Shown here: positions 34,174 through 42,718 of the stretch, piece by piece
How positions within the stretch are numbered: position 1 is the stretch's first letter
Layout of the letters: each line of letters starts with the position of its first letter
Origin: JAJFJD01 sp965228425
Lineage (GTDB): Bacteria; Pseudomonadota; Alphaproteobacteria; UBA8366
Direction: 5' to 3'
Assembly (NCBI GenBank): GCA_965228425.1
Contig: OZ245815.1
Coordinates: 4,154,001 to 4,218,000, forward strand
DNA length: 64,000 nt
Notes under the pieces: generated by a model
Seen by the model: the letters and a program-made list of their open reading frames with translations, nothing else
Told to the model about the DNA's origin: nothing
Databases searched by the model: none
Made by a program: the position numbers and the translations under genes

Positions 34174-35577
34174 ATGGCCCACGACGGCGTCCGGGACAAC
34201 CCCTATACACGCGGCATGGCGGAGTTCGTCTCCGGCCTGACCTACGACGACATACCGGCCGAGGTGCGGCAACGCATCAAGCTGCTGATGCTCGACTCCC
34301 TGGGTTGCGGCCTTTACGGCGTCGACCTGGAATGGACGCGGATCGTGCGGGAAACGATGCAAGCGATCGACCGCACGACCGACGGATGCAGGCTTTGGGG
34401 TACCGATCAGAAACTCTCCGCACCCCATGCCGCCCTGATCAACGGCACCATGGTGCAGGGTTTCGAACTGGACGATGTGCATCGCCGCGGCGTGATGCAT
34501 GTGGGCGCGGTCGTATTGCCGGCGTTGATCGCAGTCACCGAAATGAAGGGCGGCCTCGACGGCAAGGACTTCCTGACGGCCGCGGTCGCGGGCTACGAGA
34601 TCGGGCCGCGGGTCGGCATCTGCATGGGCCAGGAACATATCGGTCAGGGCTGGCACTCGGGCGCCACGCTCGGCGTCTTCTCGGCCGCCGCCGGCGCCGC
34701 GCGCGGCCTCAATCTTTCACCGGAGCAGACGATCCACGCCCTCGGCGTCGCCGGAACGCAGTCCGCCGGCCTGATGGCCGCGCAATACGGCGCGATGGTG
34801 AAACGCATGCATGCAGGCCGGTCCTCGCAAAGCGGGCTCTACGGCGCGCTGCTGGCCGCCAACGGTTTCACCGGTATCGTCGACGTGCTGGAAAGCGAAT
34901 ACGGCGGCTTCTGCTCCACCTTCTCGCGCTCGCAGGACCGGTTCGACCTGACCGAACTCACCAAGGGGCTCGGCAGCGACTGGGAAACCATGCGCATCAG
35001 CCTGAAATTCTATTCCTGCGTCGGCAGCAACCACACCACGCTGGATGCCATCCGCACCATGCAGGAGCGCCATCCTTTCGGCGCGGAGGACGTGGACCGC
35101 TTCGTGGTGCACGGCTCGCAGGTGACGGTCGATCACGTGGGTTGGAAGTACAAGCCCGAGGGCCTGACCTCGGCGCAGCTCAACTTGCCCTTCTGCGTTG
35201 CGACCTACATGCTAGAAGGCGATTGCTTCGTCGAACAATTCACCGAAGACTGCGTCGCCGACCCGGAGCGCATGGCCTATTCCGAGCGCGTCGAAACCAT
35301 GCACGATCCGGAGATCACCGCCAAGGGCTCAACCGCTCGGCACGAAGTCTGGGTCGAGGTCTTCCTCAAGGACGGGACGCACCTGCAAGAACGCTGCGAA
35401 GCGCCGCGCGGCAGCGAATTCAGCTTTGCCTCCGAGGCCGATGTGGCGGCGAAGTTCGAGAAGCTCGCGAAACACACCCTGCCCGATGCGCAGATGGCCG
35501 AGTTGCGGGACGCGATCCTGAACCTGGAAGACCTAAAGGACGCTGATGACATCCCGCGGCTGTTGAGCAAGGGGTAG
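34174..35577 (+). CDS. MmgE/PrpD family protein (copy 3 of 5)
   Basis: The 467-residue protein starts behind GGAGG (about 7 nt spacing). The family segment VQGFELDDVHRRGVMHVGA is near residues 95-113 and QSGLYGALLAANGFTG follows. The usual KPYPCC region reads LKFYSCVGSNHTTLDAI. It is divergent from the TcuA-like flavoprotein with an 88-bp shared promoter gap. An oxidation/dehydration or decarboxylation pair acting on a tricarboxylate is a plausible but untested link between the two. Confidence 0.85.
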   Translation: MAHDGVRDNPYTRGMAEFVSGLTYDDIPAEVRQRIKLLMLDSLGCGLYGVDLEWTRIVRETMQAIDRTTDGCRLWGTDQKLSAPHAALINGTMVQGFELDDVHRRGVMHVGAVVLPALIAVTEMKGGLDGKDFLTAAVAGYEIGPRVGICMGQEHIGQGWHSGATLGVFSAAAGAARGLNLSPEQTIHALGVAGTQSAGLMAAQYGAMVKRMHAGRSSQSGLYGALLAANGFTGIVDVLESEYGGFCSTFSRSQDRFDLTELTKGLGSDWETMRISLKFYSCVGSNHTTLDAIRTMQERHPFGAEDVDRFVVHGSQVTVDHVGWKYKPEGLTSAQLNLPFCVATYMLEGDCFVEQFTEDCVADPERMAYSERVETMHDPEITAKGSTARHEVWVEVFLKDGTHLQERCEAPRGSEFSFASEADVAAKFEKLAKHTLPDAQMAELRDAILNLEDLKDADDIPRLLSKG

Positions 35578-35609
35578 CCAACGGAACAGGGACCGACCAA
35601 GTCCGCAGT

Positions 35610-36356
35610 TCAGCGCTTTCTGAGCACCGCGACAAAACTGCTTCGAAGCGGCGAAAGCCATTCGACCCGGTTGACGATCGCCATCCATCCGCATGCCAAC
35701 AAGAAAAGCGGCGGCACCTTCAAGAACCAATTCGTGGCGACATCACTCGGCCGGTAGGTCACCAGTTCAAACCCCACCCTCTCCGCCGCCGCCGCCAACG
35801 TCTTTTGACTGCATAAACGATAGAAAGAAGGATACGGCATATGGCTGCGATTCTTCGCGAGACGCCATGCTAAATCCTGGATCTTACCGGGAAGAACGAG
35901 TGTCAGAAGACTAATATAATAGTATTTCTGCGGCGCAAGTATAATCAACGGCGCGTCATTTTTAAGTATAGAACGAAAATTACGTAATACTATTTCTGGT
36001 TTTTCGATATGTTCCCAAGTATTTACTGATATTATTGCGCCAACATCAACTAAATCAATTTCATCATGCAAATTCTGGATCACGAATTCCGAATGGTGAG
36101 GGTTTTTCTCGCGCACCGATTCATCGATGTCGATCCCAATCGAATCACCGACGGGTAACCGCTCGAGATAAATGTTTCGAAACCCGCAGGCCGCGTCCAC
36201 AACCACGCCCTCGGCCGAGTCCAGCGCTTCCTTTACGATCGGCAGGTAGCGGTTCTGGTTATAGGTCCAAATTTCATCGTCGTGCAGCCAGCGAAAATAC
36301 GCGAGAGACAGTTCCCGCATTCTTTGCCCGAAGGATCTCGAACTAGAACGACTCAT
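35610..36356 (-). CDS. SAM-dependent methyltransferase (class I) in an AT-rich patch
   Basis: The 248-residue protein has the class I SAM motif VVDAACGF (52-59), IGIDIDES (73-80) and an IISVNTWEHIEKPE segment, as in Methyltransf_11-like enzymes. The last part is hydrophobic (PPLFLLACGWMAIV), suggesting membrane contact. The central part of the gene (about 35900-36100) is far richer in A/T than the neighbouring genes, a sign of recent acquisition. The protein type is common in surface-glycan loci, not in acid catabolism. Substrate unknown. Confidence 0.8.
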   Translation of the reverse strand: MSRSSSRSFGQRMRELSLAYFRWLHDDEIWTYNQNRYLPIVKEALDSAEGVVVDAACGFRNIYLERLPVGDSIGIDIDESVREKNPHHSEFVIQNLHDEIDLVDVGAIISVNTWEHIEKPEIVLRNFRSILKNDAPLIILAPQKYYYISLLTLVLPGKIQDLAWRLAKNRSHMPYPSFYRLCSQKTLAAAAERVGFELVTYRPSDVATNWFLKVPPLFLLACGWMAIVNRVEWLSPLRSSFVAVLRKR

Positions 36357-36687
36357 CGGTGAACGAATTGATGATCCGCAGATGAACCTGCCGGAAAACG
36401 GAACCTGCCCAATAACGTCTCAAGATGTACAACATTACACAAATCGCAATTTGGAACCGGTCATTGAGGTCGTACTTAAACAAACGGGCACCGAATGTCG
36501 ATCCGGTCCGGAAGCACGCGGATTCCGTGCGCGATAGGCAAAAAAGCGTTCCCGCTCGACGTCGACCGGCGCGGAACGGGTCTGTCCGGCGATGACCTGT
36601 TCATCCGTGTCAGGCAGCATACCGTAGACATCCAGTTCTATGCCAACGATGTCCGTCGCGGCTTACGCCTCTTCCCAATCTGCAGCG
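36357..36687. other. Spacer without recognised gene
   Basis: About 330 bp between the methyltransferase start and the aldo/keto reductase stop. A short minus-strand open frame (36435-36620) has no ribosome-binding site or recognisable motif. The base composition drifts from AT-rich near the methyltransferase to GC-rich, consistent with the edge of an inserted segment. Confidence 0.4.
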
Positions 36688-37674
36688 TCAGAAACTCATC
36701 AGCTTCATCTGGCTTTCCGGATAGCGGGTGCCTTGCGTCGCGCCGATTTCGAACACGGCCTCCAGCGCGGCGCAGTCGGCCTCGCTGAGTTGCACATCCA
36801 AGGCCGCGACGTTGCTTTCGAGATGTTCCTGCCGGCGGCTGCCCGGTATCGGCACGACGTCCTCGCCGCGCGACACGACCCAAGCCAGCGCGATTTGCGC
36901 TTGGGTGCAGCCTTTTTCGGCGGCCAGCGCATCGAGCGGTTCCAGCAGGGCGAGGTTCCGGTTCAAATTCTCGTCGTGGAAGCGGGGATGGTCGTGCCGC
37001 CGGTCGCCCTCGGGCAGATCGTTCACCTGCCGGACGGTCCCGCTAAGAAAACCGCGGCCCAGCGGCGAGTAAGCGACATAGGACACACCGAGTTCCCGGC
37101 AGGCCGGAATGATTTCCAACTCCGGCTCGCGCGACCACAGCGAATATTCGGATTCCAGCGCGGAGATGGGATGCACCCCCTGGGCGCGACGCAGGGTGTC
37201 GGGCTTTGCCTCGGATAGGCCGAGAAAACGCACTTTGCCCTGTTCCACCAGCTTCGCCATAGCGCCGACCGTATCCTCGATCGGCACCTCGGGGTCGACC
37301 CGATGAAGGTAGTACAAATCGATCACGTCGGCGCCGAGCCGTTTGAGGCTCGCATCGCAGGCGACCGGCACATAATCCGGCCGGCCGTTCGTGCCGCCAC
37401 GCTGGCCCTGTGGTCCGCGGATGTTGCCGAATTTCGTGGTCAGGAACACATCGTCACGACGATCCGCGATAGCGCGGCCTACCAATTCCTCGTTATGTCC
37501 GCCGCCATAGGCGTCCGAACTGTCCAGCAACGTGACCCCCAGGTCGAGCGCACGATTGATCGTGGCCGCCGCAGCGTCATCATCACGTGGCAACCCGTCG
37601 GGAGAAAATCCGGCGCACCCGAGACCGATCGCCGAAACCTTTGCCCCCGTTCTGCCGAGTTCGCGATACTTCAT
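36688..37674 (-). CDS. Aldo/keto reductase
   Basis: The 328-residue TIM-barrel oxidoreductase has the AKR catalytic tetrad: Asp51 and Tyr56 (LLDSSDAYGGGHNE), Lys81 (TTKFG) and His124 (YYLHRVD). NADPH-binding features (YSPLGRGFLSG; IPGSRRQEHLESN) are present. It reduces an aldehyde or ketone, substrate unknown. It is the last gene of the minus-strand unit that begins with the TTT transporter, 9 bp after a 40-codon ORF. Confidence 0.9.
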   Translation of the reverse strand: MKYRELGRTGAKVSAIGLGCAGFSPDGLPRDDDAAAATINRALDLGVTLLDSSDAYGGGHNEELVGRAIADRRDDVFLTTKFGNIRGPQGQRGGTNGRPDYVPVACDASLKRLGADVIDLYYLHRVDPEVPIEDTVGAMAKLVEQGKVRFLGLSEAKPDTLRRAQGVHPISALESEYSLWSREPELEIIPACRELGVSYVAYSPLGRGFLSGTVRQVNDLPEGDRRHDHPRFHDENLNRNLALLEPLDALAAEKGCTQAQIALAWVVSRGEDVVPIPGSRRQEHLESNVAALDVQLSEADCAALEAVFEIGATQGTRYPESQMKLMSF

Positions 37675-37683
37675 TCGGTTCTC

Positions 37684-37806
37684 CTAACCCTCGAATGCCA
37701 GAATATCGAAACCGTCGTTGCGGTCGATCAGGCAGATCAGACCGCCGCCGGGCCTGTCCAAGTGGGCGATGCGTTTCCCGTTATGGGCAACCGCATATTG
37801 CGCCAT
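37684..37806 (-). CDS. Predicted 40-residue small protein
   Basis: An ATG at 37806 preceded by GGGAGG (spacing about 6) opens a 40-codon frame starting MAQYAVAHNGKRIAHLD and ending DILAFEG. It fills the gap between the TctA stop (21 bp away) and the aldo/keto reductase start (9 bp away), as expected for an operon gene. No family is recognised. It could be a real small protein or a leader for the reductase. Confidence 0.45.
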   Translation of the reverse strand: MAQYAVAHNGKRIAHLDRPGGGLICLIDRNDGFDILAFEG

Positions 37807-37827
37807 CGTGGCCTCCCTTTCCTTGAC

Positions 37828-39387
37828 CTATTCCGTTGTGCCGCCCATTTCCGCTTGCTCGCCGCGGCGCAGGGCTTCGCGCGCGGCACTGCGCTTCCGG
37901 TGGCGTTCCTTTAGATACGGAATCAACAGGGACAACGCGAGGCAGACCCACAAGACGTTGCCGATGTTCGACGAGAATATCACCATGATATCGCCCTGCG
38001 ACATTTTCAGCGCCCGCAGGAAATACTGTTCCAGCAACGGCCCGAGGATAACGCCGATCAAGATGGCCGCAACATGGTAACCGGTCTTCCGCGCGATATA
38101 GCCGATCACCCCGAAAGCTAGCGCCAAATACATATCGAAGACATAGGCGCGCGGCACGAAGGAACCGACCAGCGTGAACGAGATGATCACCGGCGCGATG
38201 TAGATCGTCGAAACCATCGTCACGCGCGACATGTAGCGCGCAAGCGGGAACACGGACAAAATCATCAGGAAATACGTTACCGCCATCGACGAAAACACGC
38301 CGTAGGCGAGCAGCGGCTTCTGGATGAAGAGATCGGGCCCGACCGTCGTGCCATGGAACTGAAGGACGACAAGCATGATGGCCGCCGTCGCACCGCCAGG
38401 GATGCCGATCACGAGCAACGGCACCAGCGTGCCCGAGGTAACGCCGTTATTTGCGGACTCCGGCGCCACCAGACCTTCGATATGGCCGGTACCGTAGAGT
38501 TCCGGCGTCTTCGAGAAGGTCTTCGATTGCTGATAAGCGACGAAGGATGCGATCGCCGCCCCGGCGCCGGGCACAACGCCGATGACGAGACCGATCATGC
38601 TCGTCCAGACGATGTGCCACCAGCGCTTCAACGCTTCGCGCGCGCCCTCGATGGTCTCGGCCCATTTCGCGTCACGCATCAAATCCTGCCCTTTCTTGGA
38701 CAGAATCGATTCGCCTTCGATAATCAGGAAGGCTTCGGAAATCGCGAACAACCCGACAAGCGCGGGGATCAGCGGCACGCCATCGTAGAGCTCCAGAAAC
38801 CCGAGGGTACCGCGCGGCGTGGCATAGACATGGTCTGCGCCGATCGCCCCGATCATCAACCCGAAGAATCCCGCGATCAGCCCCTTCAGCGTATCCCGCG
38901 CGGCGATGGTCGCGATCAGGGAGATGCCGAACAGCATGACGACGATCATCTCGACGCTGTGCAGGTAGTAAACGACTTGCGCCACATAGGGCATAACGAA
39001 CAGCACCGCGATCGTCGTCAGCAAACCGCCGAAGGTCGAGGACACGAAGGAGATGGCGAGCGCCTGCGGCCCCTTCCCCTGTTGCGTCATAGGGTAGCCG
39101 TCGAGCGGTGTCGCCGCCGCGCCCGCCGTGCCGGGGATATTGACCAGGATCGCCGGAATGCCGGCGCCCATCCGCGACGAGCAATAGAGCGCCACCATGA
39201 AGATCAACCCGATCTCCTCGCCCATTGCGAGCGTCAGCGGCAGAAGAATGATGATCGTGTTGGCGGCGCTGAACCCCGGGATCGCCCCGACTATCAGCCC
39301 GAGAAAGATGGCGGGAATGATGACCCACCAGAAACTAAAGGTGTGGGCGAACAGCTCGATGAAGAAGGAAAGACCGACGTCGCTCAT
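37828..39387 (-). CDS. tctA: Tripartite tricarboxylate transporter, large membrane subunit (TctA)
   Basis: The 519-residue polytopic protein starts at ATG 39387, one base after the TctB stop, with GGGGG upstream. It has the TctA signature GLIVGAIPGFSAANTIIILLPLT, the repeated loop LVNIPGTAGAAATPLDGYPM, and the second-half counterpart VIGVVPGAGAAIASFVAYQ with APESANNGVTSGTLVPLLVIGIPGG. About 11-12 membrane spans are expected. With TctB and the periplasmic protein it takes up a carboxylate using a sodium or proton gradient. Confidence 0.93.
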   Translation of the reverse strand: MSDVGLSFFIELFAHTFSFWWVIIPAIFLGLIVGAIPGFSAANTIIILLPLTLAMGEEIGLIFMVALYCSSRMGAGIPAILVNIPGTAGAAATPLDGYPMTQQGKGPQALAISFVSSTFGGLLTTIAVLFVMPYVAQVVYYLHSVEMIVVMLFGISLIATIAARDTLKGLIAGFFGLMIGAIGADHVYATPRGTLGFLELYDGVPLIPALVGLFAISEAFLIIEGESILSKKGQDLMRDAKWAETIEGAREALKRWWHIVWTSMIGLVIGVVPGAGAAIASFVAYQQSKTFSKTPELYGTGHIEGLVAPESANNGVTSGTLVPLLVIGIPGGATAAIMLVVLQFHGTTVGPDLFIQKPLLAYGVFSSMAVTYFLMILSVFPLARYMSRVTMVSTIYIAPVIISFTLVGSFVPRAYVFDMYLALAFGVIGYIARKTGYHVAAILIGVILGPLLEQYFLRALKMSQGDIMVIFSSNIGNVLWVCLALSLLIPYLKERHRKRSAAREALRRGEQAEMGGTTE

Positions 39388-39388
39388 A

Positions 39389-39925
39389 TCAGCCCCCACC
39401 CACGGACGCCATAAGCGCCTTGAACGCCTGCTCGAAGGGACCTTCGGGGAACCGCCGTTGGAAGGCGACGACGAAAAGCAGGTAACCGCCGACCGATAGA
39501 ACGACCGATAAAGCTAGGATCAAGCGCTTATTCTGGCGTTCCCAGCCGGACAGCAACACCATGCCGAGAAATATGAACAGGAAAGTCGTGATGGTGAAGC
39601 CGAGCCAATCGATGAAAAAGATATAGGACAGCGTGAACACAAAAAGTGCCAATCGCCGCAGCGCGATCGATCGGGGTGCGATCAGGTCGCCCATCCGCAA
39701 ATTGGCTTGCCCCCGCAGGACCCGAATGCCCGTGATGATCAAGAATGCACCGGACAAGACCAATAGAATCGTCCCGACGAAGAACGCGCTGACCTGCGCG
39801 GTCCAAGGGGAGTCGATGATGGTCGAAAAGTAGTAGAGCGTGAAGAGAATCGCGGCAACGGGGATGATCAGATCAGGGCCAAGCGACTTCTTACCCGGCC
39901 CACCGGGCGAAGGCTCAACGGACAT
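39389..39925 (-). CDS. tctB: Tripartite tricarboxylate transporter, small membrane subunit (TctB)
   Basis: The 178-residue protein has four predicted membrane helices (around PVAAILFTLYYFSTII, FVGTILLVLSGAFLIITG, ALFVFTLSYIFFIDWLGF and LALSVVLSVGGYLLFVVAF), the TctB layout. AGGGAAGG precedes the start. It lies between the binding-protein gene and tctA and is followed by tctA without a gap. Confidence 0.88.
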   Translation of the reverse strand: MSVEPSPGGPGKKSLGPDLIIPVAAILFTLYYFSTIIDSPWTAQVSAFFVGTILLVLSGAFLIITGIRVLRGQANLRMGDLIAPRSIALRRLALFVFTLSYIFFIDWLGFTITTFLFIFLGMVLLSGWERQNKRLILALSVVLSVGGYLLFVVAFQRRFPEGPFEQAFKALMASVGGG

Positions 39926-40031
39926 TGGGGTACCTTCCCTGTTTCAATTTGGACGGAACGGCACAGAGCAGGAGATACCCGCCGGCTTCGCGACCCGGCT
40001 GGATACTCGTCCCTAGGGTCCATGCGGACGC

Positions 40032-40066
40032 CACCGACGGCCCATGCAAAGCATCGGCCGTCGGTG
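40032..40066. promoter_or_regulatory. Strong stem-loop between binding-protein and tctB genes
   Basis: Arms CACCGACGGCCCATGC (40032-40047) and GCATCGGCCGTCGGTG (40051-40066) pair over 16 bp with one mismatch and a 3-nt loop, 21 bp after the binding-protein stop. No T tract follows on the minus strand. It could attenuate transcription or protect the 3' end of the upstream mRNA, keeping the binding protein in excess. Confidence 0.6.
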
Positions 40067-40087
40067 CGCCGTGGATGATCGGCCGCT

Positions 40088-41122
40088 TTAGGCCTTTCCG
40101 CTCAGAAGGTCTTTATACTGCTCGCCGATGGCCATGATGTTCTTGGCGTAGTCGGCACACTCTTTCGGATCGCCGTAGCGGATCAACTCCCACGGCGCTT
40201 TGGCTTTCTCGACCGCAACCTTGTAATCCGGATCCTTGAAAACCTTCTCGGCGGTTTCCTGAAGGATCTTGAACCGATCCGGATGCTTTTCGACCGCTTC
40301 GGTCTTGATGGCGAAAGCACGGGCAGACACGAGCGGCGGCAGCTTCATGCCGAAATGCTTGTTGGCCAACGGCGCGTTATAGAGCTTCTTCATCAGGTCA
40401 TCACTATAGGTCTGATCATCGAAGATCAGCGTCGTGCGGAAGGTCTTGTGACGCTTCGCCGTACCGGACAACGGCAGCGCACCGAAATCCATTTCGCCCG
40501 AACTAACGCCCGCATAGGTATTCTTGCCGCCGGACAAGGGGATCAAGTTGAACTTGGCGCCGGTGTGACGTCCGAGCGCCAGCACCCCAAGCGATGCGGG
40601 ATGTGCGATCCGGCTTACCCCGACGTTCAACGTGCGTTTTTTTCCTTCCGCGACGATGTCGTCGATCGTTTTGAACTTACTCCGTTTTATATCGACGAAT
40701 ATGCAGCTCGGGTCGACGTCGACCCGGTTGAAATAGACATAGTCGCCGGGGAAGTTGAACCCGGTCGGTTTCTTGACGACCCAGTTCAGCGTCTCGGGGC
40801 CCATGTTGCCGAACAGCAGCGTGTAGGCATCCGGCTTGGCGATCCCCATATATTTCTGATAGCCGACCCGGCCGGCCGCGCCCGGATAGAAGGACGCCTC
40901 CATATCGGTCTTGAGGTATTTCTTCCATACGCTCCAGAACGCCCTGAGGTTCCGGTCGGCACCGCCACCTTCGCGGGTGGCAACCATGACGCTCAGATTT
41001 CGCGATGGAAATTTATCGGCGAAGGCGCTCGCCAAGGGTGACGCCGTCAGCGCTGCACCGCCAACGGCCGCCGCGCCGCCCTGCAGTACCGTGCGACGAT
41101 CGAGGGTGATTTTTCCCGACAT
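40088..41122 (-). CDS. Tripartite tricarboxylate transporter substrate-binding protein (Tat-type signal)
   Basis: The 344-residue TctC/Bug-type periplasmic protein starts at MSGKITLDRR, with GGAGGA upstream. The N-terminus DRRTVLQGGAAAVGGAALTASPLASAFA looks like a twin-arginine signal, unusual compared with the Sec signal of the second binding protein in this window. The mature part follows the Bug fold: SVMVATREGGGADRNLRAF, SFYPGAAGRVGYQ, and LIPLSGGKNTYAGVSSGEMDFG. It is the first gene of the minus-strand TTT operon. Confidence 0.87.
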   Translation of the reverse strand: MSGKITLDRRTVLQGGAAAVGGAALTASPLASAFADKFPSRNLSVMVATREGGGADRNLRAFWSVWKKYLKTDMEASFYPGAAGRVGYQKYMGIAKPDAYTLLFGNMGPETLNWVVKKPTGFNFPGDYVYFNRVDVDPSCIFVDIKRSKFKTIDDIVAEGKKRTLNVGVSRIAHPASLGVLALGRHTGAKFNLIPLSGGKNTYAGVSSGEMDFGALPLSGTAKRHKTFRTTLIFDDQTYSDDLMKKLYNAPLANKHFGMKLPPLVSARAFAIKTEAVEKHPDRFKILQETAEKVFKDPDYKVAVEKAKAPWELIRYGDPKECADYAKNIMAIGEQYKDLLSGKA

Positions 41123-41199
41123 CGTAAATATTCCTCCACTATTCGAGTTGCGCACGCTCTTTTGTCATCATGTCTTTTTCTGCGCACGATTTTTTACGC

Positions 41200-41214
41200 T
41201 ACCGCCAAGCGGTA
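41200..41214. promoter_or_regulatory. Perfect hyphenated palindrome upstream of the TTT operon (operator candidate)
   Basis: TACCGC-CAA-GCGGTA is an exact inverted repeat about 80 bp upstream of the first gene of the minus-strand TTT operon, within a lower-GC stretch. Size and spacing suit a dimeric regulator, but no regulator gene is nearby and no second copy was found. Confidence 0.35.
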
Positions 41215-41382
41215 CGTTCTTGTTTTCACGAGAATGCTAGGCTGCGAAGATGGGGCTAAGCAAGCGGTTTGAACGGCTCGGCCCGGCCGGGCCGGCTGAA
41301 ACCGTTGAGCCGCCTGGAGATCGGCTGCTTATTTATTCACGGAAAAGTTCGATGCCGTGGGCATCGTCGCGGTAGCTGGATA

Positions 41383-42339
41383 CTAGTTCAGTTTCCTGCG
41401 CAGCGCGTCCAGGCTGCCACCCCGCTTCACGGACCCGGGCAAGTCATGGCCAACCACATCCTCCGCCAACCGCGCGGCATCCAAAAGCGCCTCGAGATCG
41501 ATGCCCGTCTCGATCCCCATTTCTTGGCACATGAAGACCAAATCCTCGGTGCAGACATTGCCAGCGGCCCCCTTGTGGCCGGCAAAGGGGCAGCCGCCCA
41601 GACCGGCGACGCTCGAATCGAAACTATCGACGCCCATCTGCAGGCCGGCAAAGGCATTCGCGACACCTAGGCCGCGGGTATCATGTAAATGCAGTGTGAT
41701 TCGCCAGTCCGGCCAGCGGTCACGCACGGCGCCCACGACCTGCTTGATCGATTCCGGCGTCGCCCAGGCCATTGTGTCCGCCAGCGATAAAATATCGACC
41801 GTCACGTCGTTTTCGCCCGCGATGCGGCGAATCGTTTCGGCCTGCTCGATTACCTTCGCGACCGGTACGTCGCCTTCGAAATTGCAACCGAACGCCGCCA
41901 TCATCGAACCGCGGAAATAGGTAATCCCGTGTTCTTTATAAAGCGCGACCTGATTGTGCTGGACCTTTTCGTTGTCGGCATAGCCGCGGTTCTGGTTGAG
42001 CTTCATGAAGGTTTCGGAAGCCGACGTTCCGATCGACCCTTTCAGGAAGAGGCCCTGGGCCTCCAACGCCCGTTCCAGGCCCCGTTCGTTGAGCCACAGC
42101 GCCGTGTAGCGAACGCCGTCCCGTCGCGCGATCCCCGAGACTACATCCTCGACATCCGCCCAACCGGGCACGCGTTTCGGATTCACGTAAGAGCCGACTT
42201 GAATCTCGCTGAGACCGGTTTCGGACAACGCATCGATCAGTTCGATCTTGCGCGCCGTGGGAATCGGCCCTTTCTCGAACTGGAACCCCTCGCGCGGCCC
42301 CTCTTCCTGGACATCGATACGCTGCGGTAGATCGGACAT
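41383..42339 (-). CDS. Hydroxymethylglutaryl-CoA lyase family protein
   Basis: The 318-residue TIM-barrel lyase carries the family signature SVAGLGGCPFAGHKGAAGNV, with Cys250 in the flexible loop and metal ligands His217/His219 (LHLHD) and the Asn of GNV. The N-terminal metal-binding segment reads EGPREGFQ instead of VGPRDGLQ, so the ligand Asp is Glu. It cleaves a 3-hydroxy-3-methyl acyl-CoA such as HMG-CoA or a related compound to acetyl-CoA plus a keto acid. It lies upstream of the minus-strand TTT operon (260 bp away) and divergent from the second one. Confidence 0.87.
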   Translation of the reverse strand: MSDLPQRIDVQEEGPREGFQFEKGPIPTARKIELIDALSETGLSEIQVGSYVNPKRVPGWADVEDVVSGIARRDGVRYTALWLNERGLERALEAQGLFLKGSIGTSASETFMKLNQNRGYADNEKVQHNQVALYKEHGITYFRGSMMAAFGCNFEGDVPVAKVIEQAETIRRIAGENDVTVDILSLADTMAWATPESIKQVVGAVRDRWPDWRITLHLHDTRGLGVANAFAGLQMGVDSFDSSVAGLGGCPFAGHKGAAGNVCTEDLVFMCQEMGIETGIDLEALLDAARLAEDVVGHDLPGSVKRGGSLDALRRKLN

Positions 42340-42718
42340 TTTCGCCTCGGGCTAGTCTCGGATTCGATTCGGATTGCATCGACATTGCAGTGCGCCGACC
42401 GCCTCAATGTCAAGCGAAGTGCAGGCAATGTAAATTGAAATAATCGTAAGTTGATTCGAAAATATCTAAGCGCAATCAGAAGAGGGTATTGAACGCTGGA
42501 ACAGCCATGACAGTACCAATTTCCGACGATTCCACGGCCAGCTTATTTAGTGCGCTTGCAACATGTGGGGAAGGTTGTTTAACGTGTCATTATGTATCGG
42601 AGGTGTCGATTGCCTGGAGAGATGCTTGCATTAGGCGTCAGAGTGCCGTTTGAGGTACACTCCGGAATTCAATCGGCATAATTTGTATGTCGTTCTTCGA
42701 CAGGGAGGTTTGTAAGTA
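42340..42718. promoter_or_regulatory. Divergent regulatory region between the lyase gene and the second TTT operon
   Basis: A 379-bp spacer, AT-rich around 42420-42480 and 42570-42710. GGGAGG (42703-42708) is the ribosome-binding site for the binding-protein gene. A CATAAT hexamer lies at 42677-42682, but a well-spaced -35 partner was not found. No gene is seen. Confidence 0.45.

Noticed and set aside
36435..36620. 61-codon minus-strand ORF between methyltransferase and reductase genes
   Set aside because: No ribosome-binding site, no family, and it covers a compositional transition; not supported as a gene.
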